A DNA stretch of 21,840 bases from a virus. Location: positions 2,960 through 24,799 of the IMG/VR virus record IMGVR_UViG_3300003319_000285; one strand, written 5' to 3'. The first letter of the stretch is position 1, and each line of letters opens with the position of its first letter. The position numbers were made by a program, and so were the translations under genes. Positions 1 to 5,289 of the stretch are shown here, piece after piece. Below the pieces are notes generated by a model that was not told where the DNA came from, did not search any database, and saw only the letters and a program-made list of their open reading frames with translations.

Positions 1-659
1 GCATAATCGACTACTATCGCACAGAGGAGCTGTCTTCTTAAACTCTTGCCCATGATTGTCTGGAACAGAGGTCCCTTCTTATCTCCTCGGATAGCTGTGT
101 ACTTTTCAACCCAGGAAAAAGCCTCTGTCGTAAGAGGTACTGTTCTTGTCTTGCCTCTTTTCCCGCAGGAGATCATCACCTTGTCTTGCGATACATGATG
201 CAGTTGTAAGTCGCACAGCTCACTAGCACGCAGGCCAGAGGAATACAATAGCTCAAGTATCGCTCTATCTCTTAGGCCTGACTCTGTTTGTATATCAGGC
301 TGCGAGAGTATCTTGTCCACTTCTTCTATCGTAGGAATACGCGGTGCCTTTTGATGAATCCTAGGAGGTGAAATGTCTTGTGTTAGATCAATCGCTATAG
401 TCTTGTTCCTACGCAAGTACCTGCAAAAGGACCGAATCGCCATGTAATACCTGTTGATGCTGGACTCACTCTTGCCTGTCTTCTTACAAATGCCGAGGTA
501 GTCAATTATGTGAACTGGCTTGATAGAACCTGCTCGTTTGATGTTCTTCGTTGCAAGGTGCTCTATAAAGCGTGACACATCGTACTTGTAAGCCTCAATC
601 GTTGGTGTGCTCTTGCTTAAGGAAAGCTCGTTGATGAAACTAGTTAGGCTTTCCAGCAT
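1..659 (-). CDS. Xer-like tyrosine recombinase (C-terminus beyond window)
   Basis: Reading the minus strand from ATG at 659 gives 219 residues open to the window edge. The N-terminal 100 residues look like a SAM-like core-binding domain (Asn-Arg-Tyr-Tyr, then Ile-Arg-Ser-Phe). The catalytic domain starts near residue 115 and holds the first catalytic arginine in SGLRASEL (R144) and the beta-hairpin lysine region CGKRGKTR (K167/K170). The HxxR box and the nucleophilic tyrosine would lie off the left edge; XerC/D proteins are about 300 residues, so roughly 80 are missing. The phrase GLRDRAILELLYSSGLRASEL is typical of XerC/XerD rather than of lambda-type integrases. The start overlaps the upstream gene by 20 nt, which suggests coupling. 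It may resolve multimers of a plasmid prophage, as Xer-type proteins do on chlamydial plasmids, or integrate the phage; the sequence does not decide. Confidence 0.9.
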   Translation of the reverse strand, partial: MLESLTSFINELSLSKSTPTIEAYKYDVSRFIEHLATKNIKRAGSIKPVHIIDYLGICKKTGKSESSINRYYMAIRSFCRYLRRNKTIAIDLTQDISPPRIHQKAPRIPTIEEVDKILSQPDIQTESGLRDRAILELLYSSGLRASELCDLQLHHVSQDKVMISCGKRGKTRTVPLTTEAFSWVEKYTAIRGDKKGPLFQTIMGKSLRRQLLCAIVVDY

Positions 660-855
660 CGAGTTTGAAATCTGATTCCGATTCCTCATCTAGCGCGTTC
701 CTTTTCTTGTAATACTGTGCTCTGAGATAGCGAAAGTATTGTATTATCCCTTCTGTTTTTGATATCCCCAGGTCTATACATAGCTTGGCATACATGTCGT
801 ATAGATCCGCAGGGACATTTAAGTTTAAAGCCTTTTTTCCTGTGTTTCTCTTCAT
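640..855 (-). CDS. Small ribbon-helix-helix-like protein upstream of recombinase
   Basis: This 71-residue protein has a short basic N-terminus, then an alternating strand (KALNLNVPADLYDMYAKL) and two helices with a turn (LGISKTEGIIQYFRYLRAQY), the pattern of Arc/CopG-type ribbon-helix-helix DNA-binding proteins. An AAGGG sequence sits about 8 nt before the ATG. Its end overlaps the recombinase start, so the two form one minus-strand operon. A role as autoregulator or directionality/accessory factor for the recombinase is inferred from position only. The acidic C-terminal tail (DEESESD) is not part of the usual fold. Confidence 0.75.
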   Translation of the reverse strand: MKRNTGKKALNLNVPADLYDMYAKLCIDLGISKTEGIIQYFRYLRAQYYKKRNALDEESESDFKLDAGKPN

Positions 856-887
856 CTAATCCCTTGTGTAAAGCATTCAATTGAGTC

Positions 888-916
888 ATCTTATACCCGT
901 GTAGTTTTGTAGACAA
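888..916 (-). promoter_or_regulatory. Candidate promoter of the recombinase operon
   Basis: On the minus strand TTGTCT (911-916) and TAAGAT (888-893) are separated by 17 nt, 32 nt before the start of the ribbon-helix-helix gene. Each box matches the sigma-70 consensus at four of six positions, so this is only a plausible site. Confidence 0.3.
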
Positions 917-973
917 GATTTACTCTCGAGTTGGTGTAAAGTAATCCGAAGCAAAAGATCACCTAGCAGAGAG

Positions 974-1023
974 AGTCAAACATAAGCCTGTTAAGCACTT
1001 CGTTTAAAAGCTTATGTTCGAAT
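974..1023. repeat. Interrupted dyad with dif-like arms
   Basis: The left arm, read on the minus strand, is GCTTATGTTTGACT (974-987) and the right arm on the plus strand is GCTTATGTTCGAAT (1010-1023). They agree at 12 of 14 positions with a perfect 9-bp core, 22 bp apart. TTATGTT is the core of the XerD-binding half of bacterial dif sites. The dyad lies between the recombinase operon and the small terminase gene. It could be a recombination or attachment site, an operator for the divergent genes, or an RNA hairpin; the 22-bp gap is wider than in a standard Xer site. Confidence 0.45.
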
Positions 1024-1145
1024 GAATGACAATCTATCATCTCATCTACATATCTGTCTACGCAAATGAATTTATTGATAGAAAATACCTAGGAGGATAG
1101 AGTATTGGTAGAGATAAAATAGGTGCTTTACATTGGAGAAAAGTC

Positions 1146-1574
1146 ATGAAAGGCAAGAAGTTAACGACAAAAGAGAGAAGAGAGAAACTTGAACAGGATA
1201 AAAACGAACGAAGAAAAATATTCAAAGAGCTTTGCGAGCATGTAGGGAGAGGATTCAGTTTGGATTGCTTTGCACCACTTAGTGTAACGAGTATTAGAGG
1301 TTATTTGAAGATGTTTCCTGATGAGTTTATTGAAGAAGAGCTTGTAGAAGCCCAACGCAAAGGTAAATCCCACTGGGAGGACATCGGATACAGGCAAGCA
1401 AGTGGCAGCTGTCTAGGCAACTCTCGCACGTGGTATTACAACATGGCTAATCGTTACGGATGGCGTGAAAAGCTCGAGGTTGAAGCCGAACATAAGGGTC
1501 AGGTTGCGATCAATGTCATAAGTTATGCAACGCAAAAGCTCTTAGACAATAGCGAGAACAACAAACAACCGTAA
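1146..1574 (+). CDS. Probable small terminase subunit (DNA-packaging protein)
   Basis: This 142-residue protein begins with a highly charged helix, followed by a helical DNA-binding-like segment (HVGRGFSLDCFAPLSVTSIR). A C-terminal pattern follows: KGKSHWEDIGYRQASG..., ...SRTWYYNMANRYGWREK. The combination of W-x-x-I-G and then W-x-x-N-M-x-N-R-x-G-W-R-[DE]-K recurs in small terminase subunits and packaging proteins of podoviruses, where it follows the DNA-recognition domain. GGAGAAA lies 5 nt before the ATG. The protein would recognise phage DNA and load the large subunit, which is encoded 5.7 kb away at 7296. Such separation is unusual but known. The call rests on the motif pattern alone. 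Confidence 0.6.
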   Translation: MKGKKLTTKERREKLEQDKNERRKIFKELCEHVGRGFSLDCFAPLSVTSIRGYLKMFPDEFIEEELVEAQRKGKSHWEDIGYRQASGSCLGNSRTWYYNMANRYGWREKLEVEAEHKGQVAINVISYATQKLLDNSENNKQP

Positions 1575-1745
1575 TAACAATTATGAACACCTATTTTTCC
1601 TTGGGAAAATGAACCTAAAAGTTTAAGAAGCGAAGGGGTATGGACCCATGCAGGGGTGACGTACTTATATTCAGGACCCCATCTAAAATTTTTCACAACT
1701 CAGGATTGATTTTTTTGATCCCCAGGACTTTCTTACTTTTGTTCT
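1575..1745. other. Intergenic stretch with weak hairpins
   Basis: No gene is seen here. A 6-bp hairpin with a 3-nt loop lies at 1595-1609 (TTTTCC/GGAAAA). A GGGGT/ACCCC hairpin lies at 1653-1680, followed by an AT-rich run ending in five T. Either could terminate the small terminase transcript, but both are weak. Confidence 0.3.
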
Positions 1746-1766
1746 ATGTTTTGTTTATTGTGCGAG

Positions 1767-1877
1767 ATGAGCGAAGCGATCCTAATTGACACTATAAGAC
1801 TTGTTTTCTCTCATTTCAGTGATGTTTTGTGGTACTTTCATATTCTTTTAGAGTTCTTCGATGGGCAAGATGAGTGA
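1767..1877 (+). CDS. Candidate 36-residue hydrophobic micro-protein
   Basis: A short frame begins MSEAILIDTIRLVF and is rich in hydrophobic and aromatic residues. An in-frame ATG also exists at 1746, which would add seven residues. Its last codons overlap the next micro-ORF in an ATGAGTGA arrangement typical of translational coupling. The first ten residues match the next frame conservatively (MSE-x-x-x-ID-x-I), which argues that both are translated. No strong ribosome binding site is visible. Function is unknown; small membrane peptides of this size are sometimes toxins or regulators, but nothing here shows that. Confidence 0.3.
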   Translation: MSEAILIDTIRLVFSHFSDVLWYFHILLEFFDGQDE

Positions 1878-1965
1878 AACGGTCGTGATTGACTCTATCT
1901 TCTCGCTGGCGACATTAATAGTGTCCCTCTTCTTTATTTCCTCTGTGATCGAGATGAGGCGATGA
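1870..1965 (+). CDS. Candidate 31-residue membrane micro-protein, paralogue of the preceding one
   Basis: The frame starts MSETVVIDSIFSLATLIV and continues as a hydrophobic segment long enough to cross a membrane, ending in a short charged tail. It begins inside the end of the previous micro-ORF. Its stop overlaps a third ATG (1962) in ATGA, but that frame stops after four codons and may be the stump of a third copy. In-frame alternative start: ATG at 1861. Short length and the lack of a clear Shine-Dalgarno sequence keep confidence low. Confidence 0.3.
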   Translation: MSETVVIDSIFSLATLIVSLFFISSVIEMRR

Positions 1966-2010
1966 GCCGGTCTTAGTTGTCTCTTTTATTCCGTAGGACA
2001 TTAGATTATC

Positions 2011-2098
2011 AGACGTTATGCTCGTTGGTTATTTGTCCGAAGCTTCTTGTATTGCCTTTTCTGGCACGATTCTTGATTGCCGTACAAGCATAATGTCT
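2011..2098. repeat. 15-bp inverted repeat with 58-bp loop
   Basis: AGACGTTATGCTCGT (2011-2025) and ACAAGCATAATGTCT (2084-2098) are inverted copies matching at 13 of 15 positions; as plus-strand RNA one mismatch becomes a G-U pair. It lies in the gene-free gap before the XRE gene. It could be an operator, a small RNA stem or a recombination site. Confidence 0.4.
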
Positions 2099-2163
2099 AG
2101 TCTAGTTGGTATATTTTAGTTGTCATCTTTCCTATTTTGATTTGGTCGTCAATTTAGGAAAGC

Positions 2164-2379
2164 ATGAGAACCAAGGTTGTGTTGCTTAGACAGTTTGGTA
2201 TGATGGTTAGGTTACGTAGGAGCCAATGCAATATCACACAAATGAGACTAGCAGAATTAGTTGGGTGTTCTCTCCAGGCGATTGGTAATATTGAAAGAGG
2301 AGAATCTAATCCTTCGTTAATTATGGTGTATAGGATAGCTCGGGCACTAAATGTTTCTGCAAAAGAGCTTTTACCTTAG
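2164..2379 (+). CDS. XRE-family helix-turn-helix regulator
   Basis: This 71-residue protein is essentially one Cro/CI-type domain. The helix-turn-helix core spans about residues 25-52 (QMRLAELVGCSLQAIGNIERG), followed by the conserved ESNPSL and the C-terminal helix ending NVSAKELLP. AGGAAAG lies just before the ATG; a second in-frame methionine at residue 13 is possible. Small single-domain XRE proteins commonly act as phage or plasmid repressors. It lies directly upstream of the EUO-like gene, so the two may form a regulatory pair controlling lysogeny. Its operator is not identified; the GGATACC repeats near 10064 are one candidate target. Confidence 0.85.
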   Translation: MRTKVVLLRQFGMMVRLRRSQCNITQMRLAELVGCSLQAIGNIERGESNPSLIMVYRIARALNVSAKELLP

Positions 2380-2436
2380 ATTGTTGAAAAAAGTTATTGA
2401 AAAGTTTATTTAAGTAGCAACAACAAAGGAGAAATC

Positions 2437-2838
2437 ATGGAGCAATATGTTTCTGTTAGAGAGGCCGCCAGGATAAAGAAAGTAACTAGGCAGGCGATAT
2501 ATTTAGCGATTCGGTTGAAAAAGCTTAGGGCATACAAATATGGCGACAGGTTTAGGATCTTTCGAGTGGACTTAGATGATTACGATAGTAAGAGGTATTC
2601 TCGAGAAATGACCACATACAAAGGGGAGCCAATCTATGACGATTCTAAAGGTGTTATGTCGATTGATAAAGCTGCTAAGATGCTGGGGATACCTACTCAG
2701 AAGGTATATTATGCTGCTAGGACGGGCAAGTTAAAGGCTATGAGAAAGGGATCTTGTTGGGTAGTTTATGTTGAAGATCTTTTCAGGTATCAGGATGACT
2801 ATTTAAAAAGTAACTTTACACATCGAGCGGTTTCATAG
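2437..2838 (+). CDS. EUO-like transcription factor with two excisionase-type HTH domains
   Basis: The 133 residues contain two MerR/excisionase-type DNA-binding units. The first is at residues 5-45 (SVREAARIKKVTRQAIYLAI, then RxFRVDLDDY). The second is at 74-125 (MSIDKAAKMLGIPTQKVYYA, then GSCWVVYVEDLFRYQDDYL). They are joined by a KRYSR...YKGEPIYDD linker. The order of parts, the RYSR-x-x-x-x-Y-x-GE linker and the RKGSxWVVYVxDLxRY close match what I recall of EUO, a protein of about 180 residues found across Chlamydiae. EUO represses late developmental genes. This copy lacks the longer N- and C-terminal extensions. AGGAG lies 6 nt before the ATG. By inference it may repress phage late genes or mimic the host regulator. 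Confidence 0.72.
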   Translation: MEQYVSVREAARIKKVTRQAIYLAIRLKKLRAYKYGDRFRIFRVDLDDYDSKRYSREMTTYKGEPIYDDSKGVMSIDKAAKMLGIPTQKVYYAARTGKLKAMRKGSCWVVYVEDLFRYQDDYLKSNFTHRAVS

Positions 2839-2903
2839 AGACAGAAGCTGCTTTCGTTTAAATTTAAACTTGTCATATATAGTTTGTTTTTGCATTGTAA
2901 GAC

Positions 2904-3149
2904 TTGAACGATGAATCCAGCAGGATTTTTTGTTCTTTGGATAGGTTCTTGCGATGTTTTGGGCTATGTATGGAATTTCGTACGAGTTTAGATTCTTTTA
3001 TTTATTTTCCAAAAAGCATTGATCCTGAGAGTGAGGCCTCTTTCGAGAGGGTGTTTTGCTCTGTCCAAGATAGTTCACTATTGAAGCAACAGATTTTAGA
3101 AAGATGGAAGGTCATCCGCAATGCAATCGAATCCTCAAGTGCTGGTTAA
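2904..3149 (+). CDS. Hypothetical 81-residue protein (TTG start)
   Basis: I do not recognise this protein. The only full-length start is TTG at 2904, without a good ribosome binding site; an in-frame ATG lies about 20 codons in. The C-terminal half is helical and charged (LLKQQILERWKVIRNAIE) and looks like real coding sequence. It overlaps the next gene by 29 nt. A competing 26-codon ATG frame starts at 2911 in another phase, so the true N-terminus is uncertain. Confidence 0.45.
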   Translation: MNDESSRIFCSLDRFLRCFGLCMEFRTSLDSFIYFPKSIDPESEASFERVFCSVQDSSLLKQQILERWKVIRNAIESSSAG

Positions 3150-3348
3150 TCTGAAGAGTGGCGACAGGGTTTTATACGATGTTGATGATTACGACAAGTA
3201 CAAGGGTGTTTGCTCTCAGTTGCGCCAGGGTTACGATTGGGTGGAGATAGGTGAAAACTCCTGCGTAAGATCTGAAATGATAGCGAGTGTTTATTATCTC
3301 CCGGAGGGATATGCCAAGAATAAGAGTAACAGTGTTGGTAAAGAGTGA
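3121..3348 (+). CDS. Hypothetical 75-residue protein
   Basis: This protein is unrecognised. It reads as a small alpha/beta protein with acidic-aromatic repeats (YDVDDYDKYKG, then YDWVEIG). AAGG lies about 9 nt before the ATG. It overlaps both neighbours, in keeping with the compressed run of small accessory genes from 2904 to 4293, which are probably co-transcribed and dispensable for virion assembly. Confidence 0.55.
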   Translation: MQSNPQVLVNLKSGDRVLYDVDDYDKYKGVCSQLRQGYDWVEIGENSCVRSEMIASVYYLPEGYAKNKSNSVGKE

Positions 3349-3475
3349 CATGTATCCCTTTTATATCTACGGCGAGCGTTATGAATGGGAAGACGATGAG
3401 TTTGAAGATAAAATCTGGTGCAAGCCTAAAGAGAAAGAGAAAGAAGATGTCGAAAAGAATCATTCTAAACAATAG
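3311..3475 (+). CDS. Hypothetical 54-residue charged protein
   Basis: The start is set at ATG 3311 because GGAGGG lies 2-7 nt upstream, better than the in-frame ATG at 3287. The product (MPRIRVTVLVKSDMYPFYIY) has a short beta-rich N-terminal half and an acidic, then lysine/glutamate-rich tail. It overlaps the genes on both sides. Function is unknown. Confidence 0.5.
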   Translation: MPRIRVTVLVKSDMYPFYIYGERYEWEDDEFEDKIWCKPKEKEKEDVEKNHSKQ

Positions 3476-3641
3476 GAGCGCAATTCCAGGATGTTGGGTA
3501 GCGGTAGCTCTTTCCTATGCAGTGAATCAGTCAATACTCTGGGCGATGTTGCATTTGTTTTGTGGGTGGCTTTATGTGGTCTACTGGTTGTTCTCGTATA
3601 CGAACTTTAGAGAATGGGTCTTGCAATGGGTAGTGACATAG
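3447..3641 (+). CDS. Small membrane protein (64 residues)
   Basis: Starting at ATG 3447, after an AAAGAGAAAGAAG stretch, the product has a basic N-terminus (MSKRIILNN). Two closely spaced hydrophobic, tryptophan-rich segments follow (about residues 13-32 and 35-48), so one or two membrane passes are likely. The N-terminal part overlaps the previous gene. A holin-like role cannot be excluded, but there is no endolysin nearby and the position is in the early/accessory region. Function is not recognised. Confidence 0.5.
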   Translation: MSKRIILNNRSAIPGCWVAVALSYAVNQSILWAMLHLFCGWLYVVYWLFSYTNFREWVLQWVVT

Positions 3642-3650
3642 GATAGGTGT

Positions 3651-3878
3651 ATGAATTGGACTTGCGTGGACAGAGAAGTTCCGAAGGAGTTTGGGTGTTA
3701 CGATGTCACTATCGAGGACTGCTGTTCGGATACGAGACTATTGAATATTGCATTGTTCCGTCCTAAGGGAGATCAGTGGGAATTGTTACTAGACAAGCAC
3801 AATTATGAAGGCTTTCGGGTGATTGCATGGAGAGACAGGGGGGAACCGTTTGATTGGAAAGACTTACAGGAGAAATAG
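3651..3878 (+). CDS. DUF551-like small phage protein
   Basis: The 75-residue sequence begins MNWTCVDREVPKEFGCYDVT and has a near C-terminal GFRVIAWRDRGEPFDW. An N-terminal W-x-x-V-x-x-x-x-P, a central YxVT strand and a terminal VIAW-x-x-x-x-x-P are the pattern of DUF551, a common small protein of phages and prophages with no known biochemical role. It ends 1 nt before the GTG of the next gene, so the two are coupled. The family call is from the pattern only. Confidence 0.55.
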   Translation: MNWTCVDREVPKEFGCYDVTIEDCCSDTRLLNIALFRPKGDQWELLLDKHNYEGFRVIAWRDRGEPFDWKDLQEK

Positions 3879-3879
3879 A

Positions 3880-4293
3880 GTGAAAGACGAAGAAATTTGG
3901 AGATTAATAAAGATTGGAGCACTGGTTATGGCGCTTCTTGTGGGGAGCACTTGGGGATATTACAATTTTCTTCACCCTTACATGCACGTTTGGCAAGAGA
4001 GCATGGTAGGACAAGCAGAACTTGCGAGAGCAGAGTCTAACAGACAGATAGCAACACTAGAAGCAATAGCAAAAAAAGAATCGGCAAAAGCTCTATGTGA
4101 AGCTGAAATTATTCGAGCTGAAGGCGTAGCGAAGGCAAATAAGATTATCGGGGACAGCTTAACTGGCAACGAGGGATATTTACGCTACTTATGGATTCAG
4201 GGGCTTCAAACTAACAATATGCAAGTGGTTTATGTTCCAACAGAGGCAAATCTACCTATTATGGAAAGCCAAAGACTAAAGGTTGATAGATAA
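3880..4293 (+). CDS. Prohibitin/SPFH-tail-like phage membrane protein
   Basis: The start is placed at GTG 3880, with AGGAG 7 nt upstream and directly after the previous stop; an in-frame ATG at 3823 would overlap the previous gene. The 137-residue product has one N-terminal transmembrane segment (about residues 9-25). A long helix follows, rich in Ala, Glu, Arg and Lys (AELARAESNRQIATLEAIAK). The end is a conserved NKIIGDSLTGNEGYLRYLWIQ...VVYVPTEANLPIMES. This matches the C-terminal coiled-coil part of prohibitin-like proteins often seen in phages, without the SPFH domain itself. It likely sits in the inner membrane with the coil in the cytoplasm or periplasm. Its role in phages is unclear; protection of membrane or protease complexes has been proposed for relatives. 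Confidence 0.65.
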   Translation: MKDEEIWRLIKIGALVMALLVGSTWGYYNFLHPYMHVWQESMVGQAELARAESNRQIATLEAIAKKESAKALCEAEIIRAEGVAKANKIIGDSLTGNEGYLRYLWIQGLQTNNMQVVYVPTEANLPIMESQRLKVDR

Positions 4294-4311
4294 GTAGAAT
4301 ATAAGTACTCT

Positions 4312-4385
4312 ACACGTGTTATGCACATATTACTAATTCAGTATATAGGCAGAATACACATATCAAACACGTAGGAGGCACATAT
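4312..4385. promoter_or_regulatory. Phased RCACATAT repeats upstream of parA (candidate operator/centromere)
   Basis: The octamer [GA]CACATAT occurs at 4323-4330, 4356-4363 and 4378-4385, spaced 33 and 22 bp, that is three and two helical turns. A fourth copy lies at 5054-5061 just before the partner gene. A longer 20-bp block at 4344-4363 recurs with 18 of 20 matches at 5042-5061. Clustered short repeats on one DNA face are how ribbon-helix-helix partition proteins bind their operator and centromere. ACACGT, a palindromic half, also appears twice (4312 and 4367). Confidence 0.5.
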
Positions 4386-5046
4386 GATAGTAGTCATCGG
4401 AGGTATCAAAGGTGGCAGTGGTAAAACAACCTTGGCAACGAATCTTGCAGCGATAAGGTCATTAGAAGGAAGCAAGATTCTGTTAGTCGATGCAGATGAG
4501 CAGAAGTCAGCAACTGATTGGGCGGCACAGAGAGACAGTTGGGAAATAGATGAAAGTCTTGCGGTAGTTCATCTTTCTGGCAAGGGGTTATATACTCAGG
4601 TACAGAAGCTCGGCTCAGATTATGACGAGGTTATTGTAGATGTAGGGGGAAGAGACACCACCAGTCAGAGAGCGGCACTAACGATAGCTGATATGTTTGT
4701 GGTTCCTTTCAAGCCTCGCTCGTTAGATATTTGGACTCTAGGGTCACTTAAGACGATGATAAACGAGATCAAGGCTGTGAATCCTTCGTTGGTGTGTCTT
4801 GCTGTGGTGAATCAAGCGGATGCAAGAGGTTCGGACAATAAAGAAGCAATAGAAATTCTGAAAGAGTGCGAAGAGATTCAGTGCTTAGAGGAATCAATTG
4901 GTTATCGGAAGGCCTTTGGTAATGCAGCATCTGAGGGCCTTTCCGTTGTTGAGATGAGAGATAAGGATAAAGACAAGAAAGCAATTGAGGAAATTAGAAA
5001 GCTTCATGATTACATATATGTCACATGTTTTGCAGGCAAGATATAG
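4384..5046 (+). CDS. parA: ParA-type partition ATPase
   Basis: The 220-residue protein carries the deviant Walker A KGGSGKTT (residues 9-16, signature lysine K9). The A-prime motif LLVDADEQ is at 33-40 and the Walker B VIVDVGGRD at 83-91. It has no N-terminal DNA-binding extension, so it belongs to the small plasmid ParA class that pairs with ribbon-helix-helix partners. A strong AGGAGG lies 5 nt before the ATG. The ATPase would use the nucleoid to segregate extrachromosomal copies through its partner at 5062. Presence of such a pair beside phage structural genes is the main argument for maintenance as a plasmid. Phage genomes that only integrate rarely need it. Confidence 0.92.
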   Translation: MIVVIGGIKGGSGKTTLATNLAAIRSLEGSKILLVDADEQKSATDWAAQRDSWEIDESLAVVHLSGKGLYTQVQKLGSDYDEVIVDVGGRDTTSQRAALTIADMFVVPFKPRSLDIWTLGSLKTMINEIKAVNPSLVCLAVVNQADARGSDNKEAIEILKECEEIQCLEESIGYRKAFGNAASEGLSVVEMRDKDKDKKAIEEIRKLHDYIYVTCFAGKI

Positions 5047-5061
5047 GCAGGAGACACATAT

Positions 5062-5289
5062 ATGACAATCAAAAGAAAAATAGAAAAAACAGAATTAAAC
5101 AAGGTCATCGAGAAGGGTGGTCATGTAACGGCAGATATGGATACGAAGGCACAGTGGACGACATTCACGCTTCGGATTAAGAGAAAGATGTTGAAGGAAA
5201 TAGGAGAAGCTATTGAAGACATAGAGGGTTTGAATAAGACAGGCTTTATGTTGCAGGCGATACAGGAGAAGTTGAAGAGGAGAGAATGA
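5062..5289 (+). CDS. ParB-like ribbon-helix-helix partner of ParA
   Basis: This 75-residue basic protein has a disordered N-terminus and a C-terminal ribbon-helix-helix: strand WTTFTLRIKRKMLKEIGEAI, then helix LNKTGFMLQAIQEKL. It follows parA by 15 nt. That is the usual place for the centromere-binding protein of type Ib-like partition loci (ParG and omega class). It would bind the RCACATAT repeats and also repress the operon. The sequence shared upstream of both genes, including the region right before this ATG, supports autoregulation. Its stop overlaps the RNA ligase start (ATGA). Confidence 0.7.
   Translation: MTIKRKIEKTELNKVIEKGGHVTADMDTKAQWTTFTLRIKRKMLKEIGEAIEDIEGLNKTGFMLQAIQEKLKRRE

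Noticed and set aside
935-950. TGTAAAGTAATCCGAA as a fourth late motif
   Set aside because: The distance from TGTAAAGT to GAA is three bases shorter than in the three motif copies and the T-run is absent.
1091-1122. AGGAGG followed by TTG at 8 nt
   Set aside because: The frame has only five codons before a stop; there is no gene for the site to serve, so it is probably chance or a leader remnant.
2802-2820. Minus-strand TGTAAAGTTACTTTTTAAA as a late motif
   Set aside because: It lies inside the EUO-like coding sequence, lacks TTTGAA and has no minus-strand gene after it.
2911-2991. 26-codon ATG frame (MNPAGFFVLWIG...) at the start of the 2904 gene
   Set aside because: It is short, has no ribosome binding site and competes with a longer, more protein-like frame; it remains possible but unsupported.
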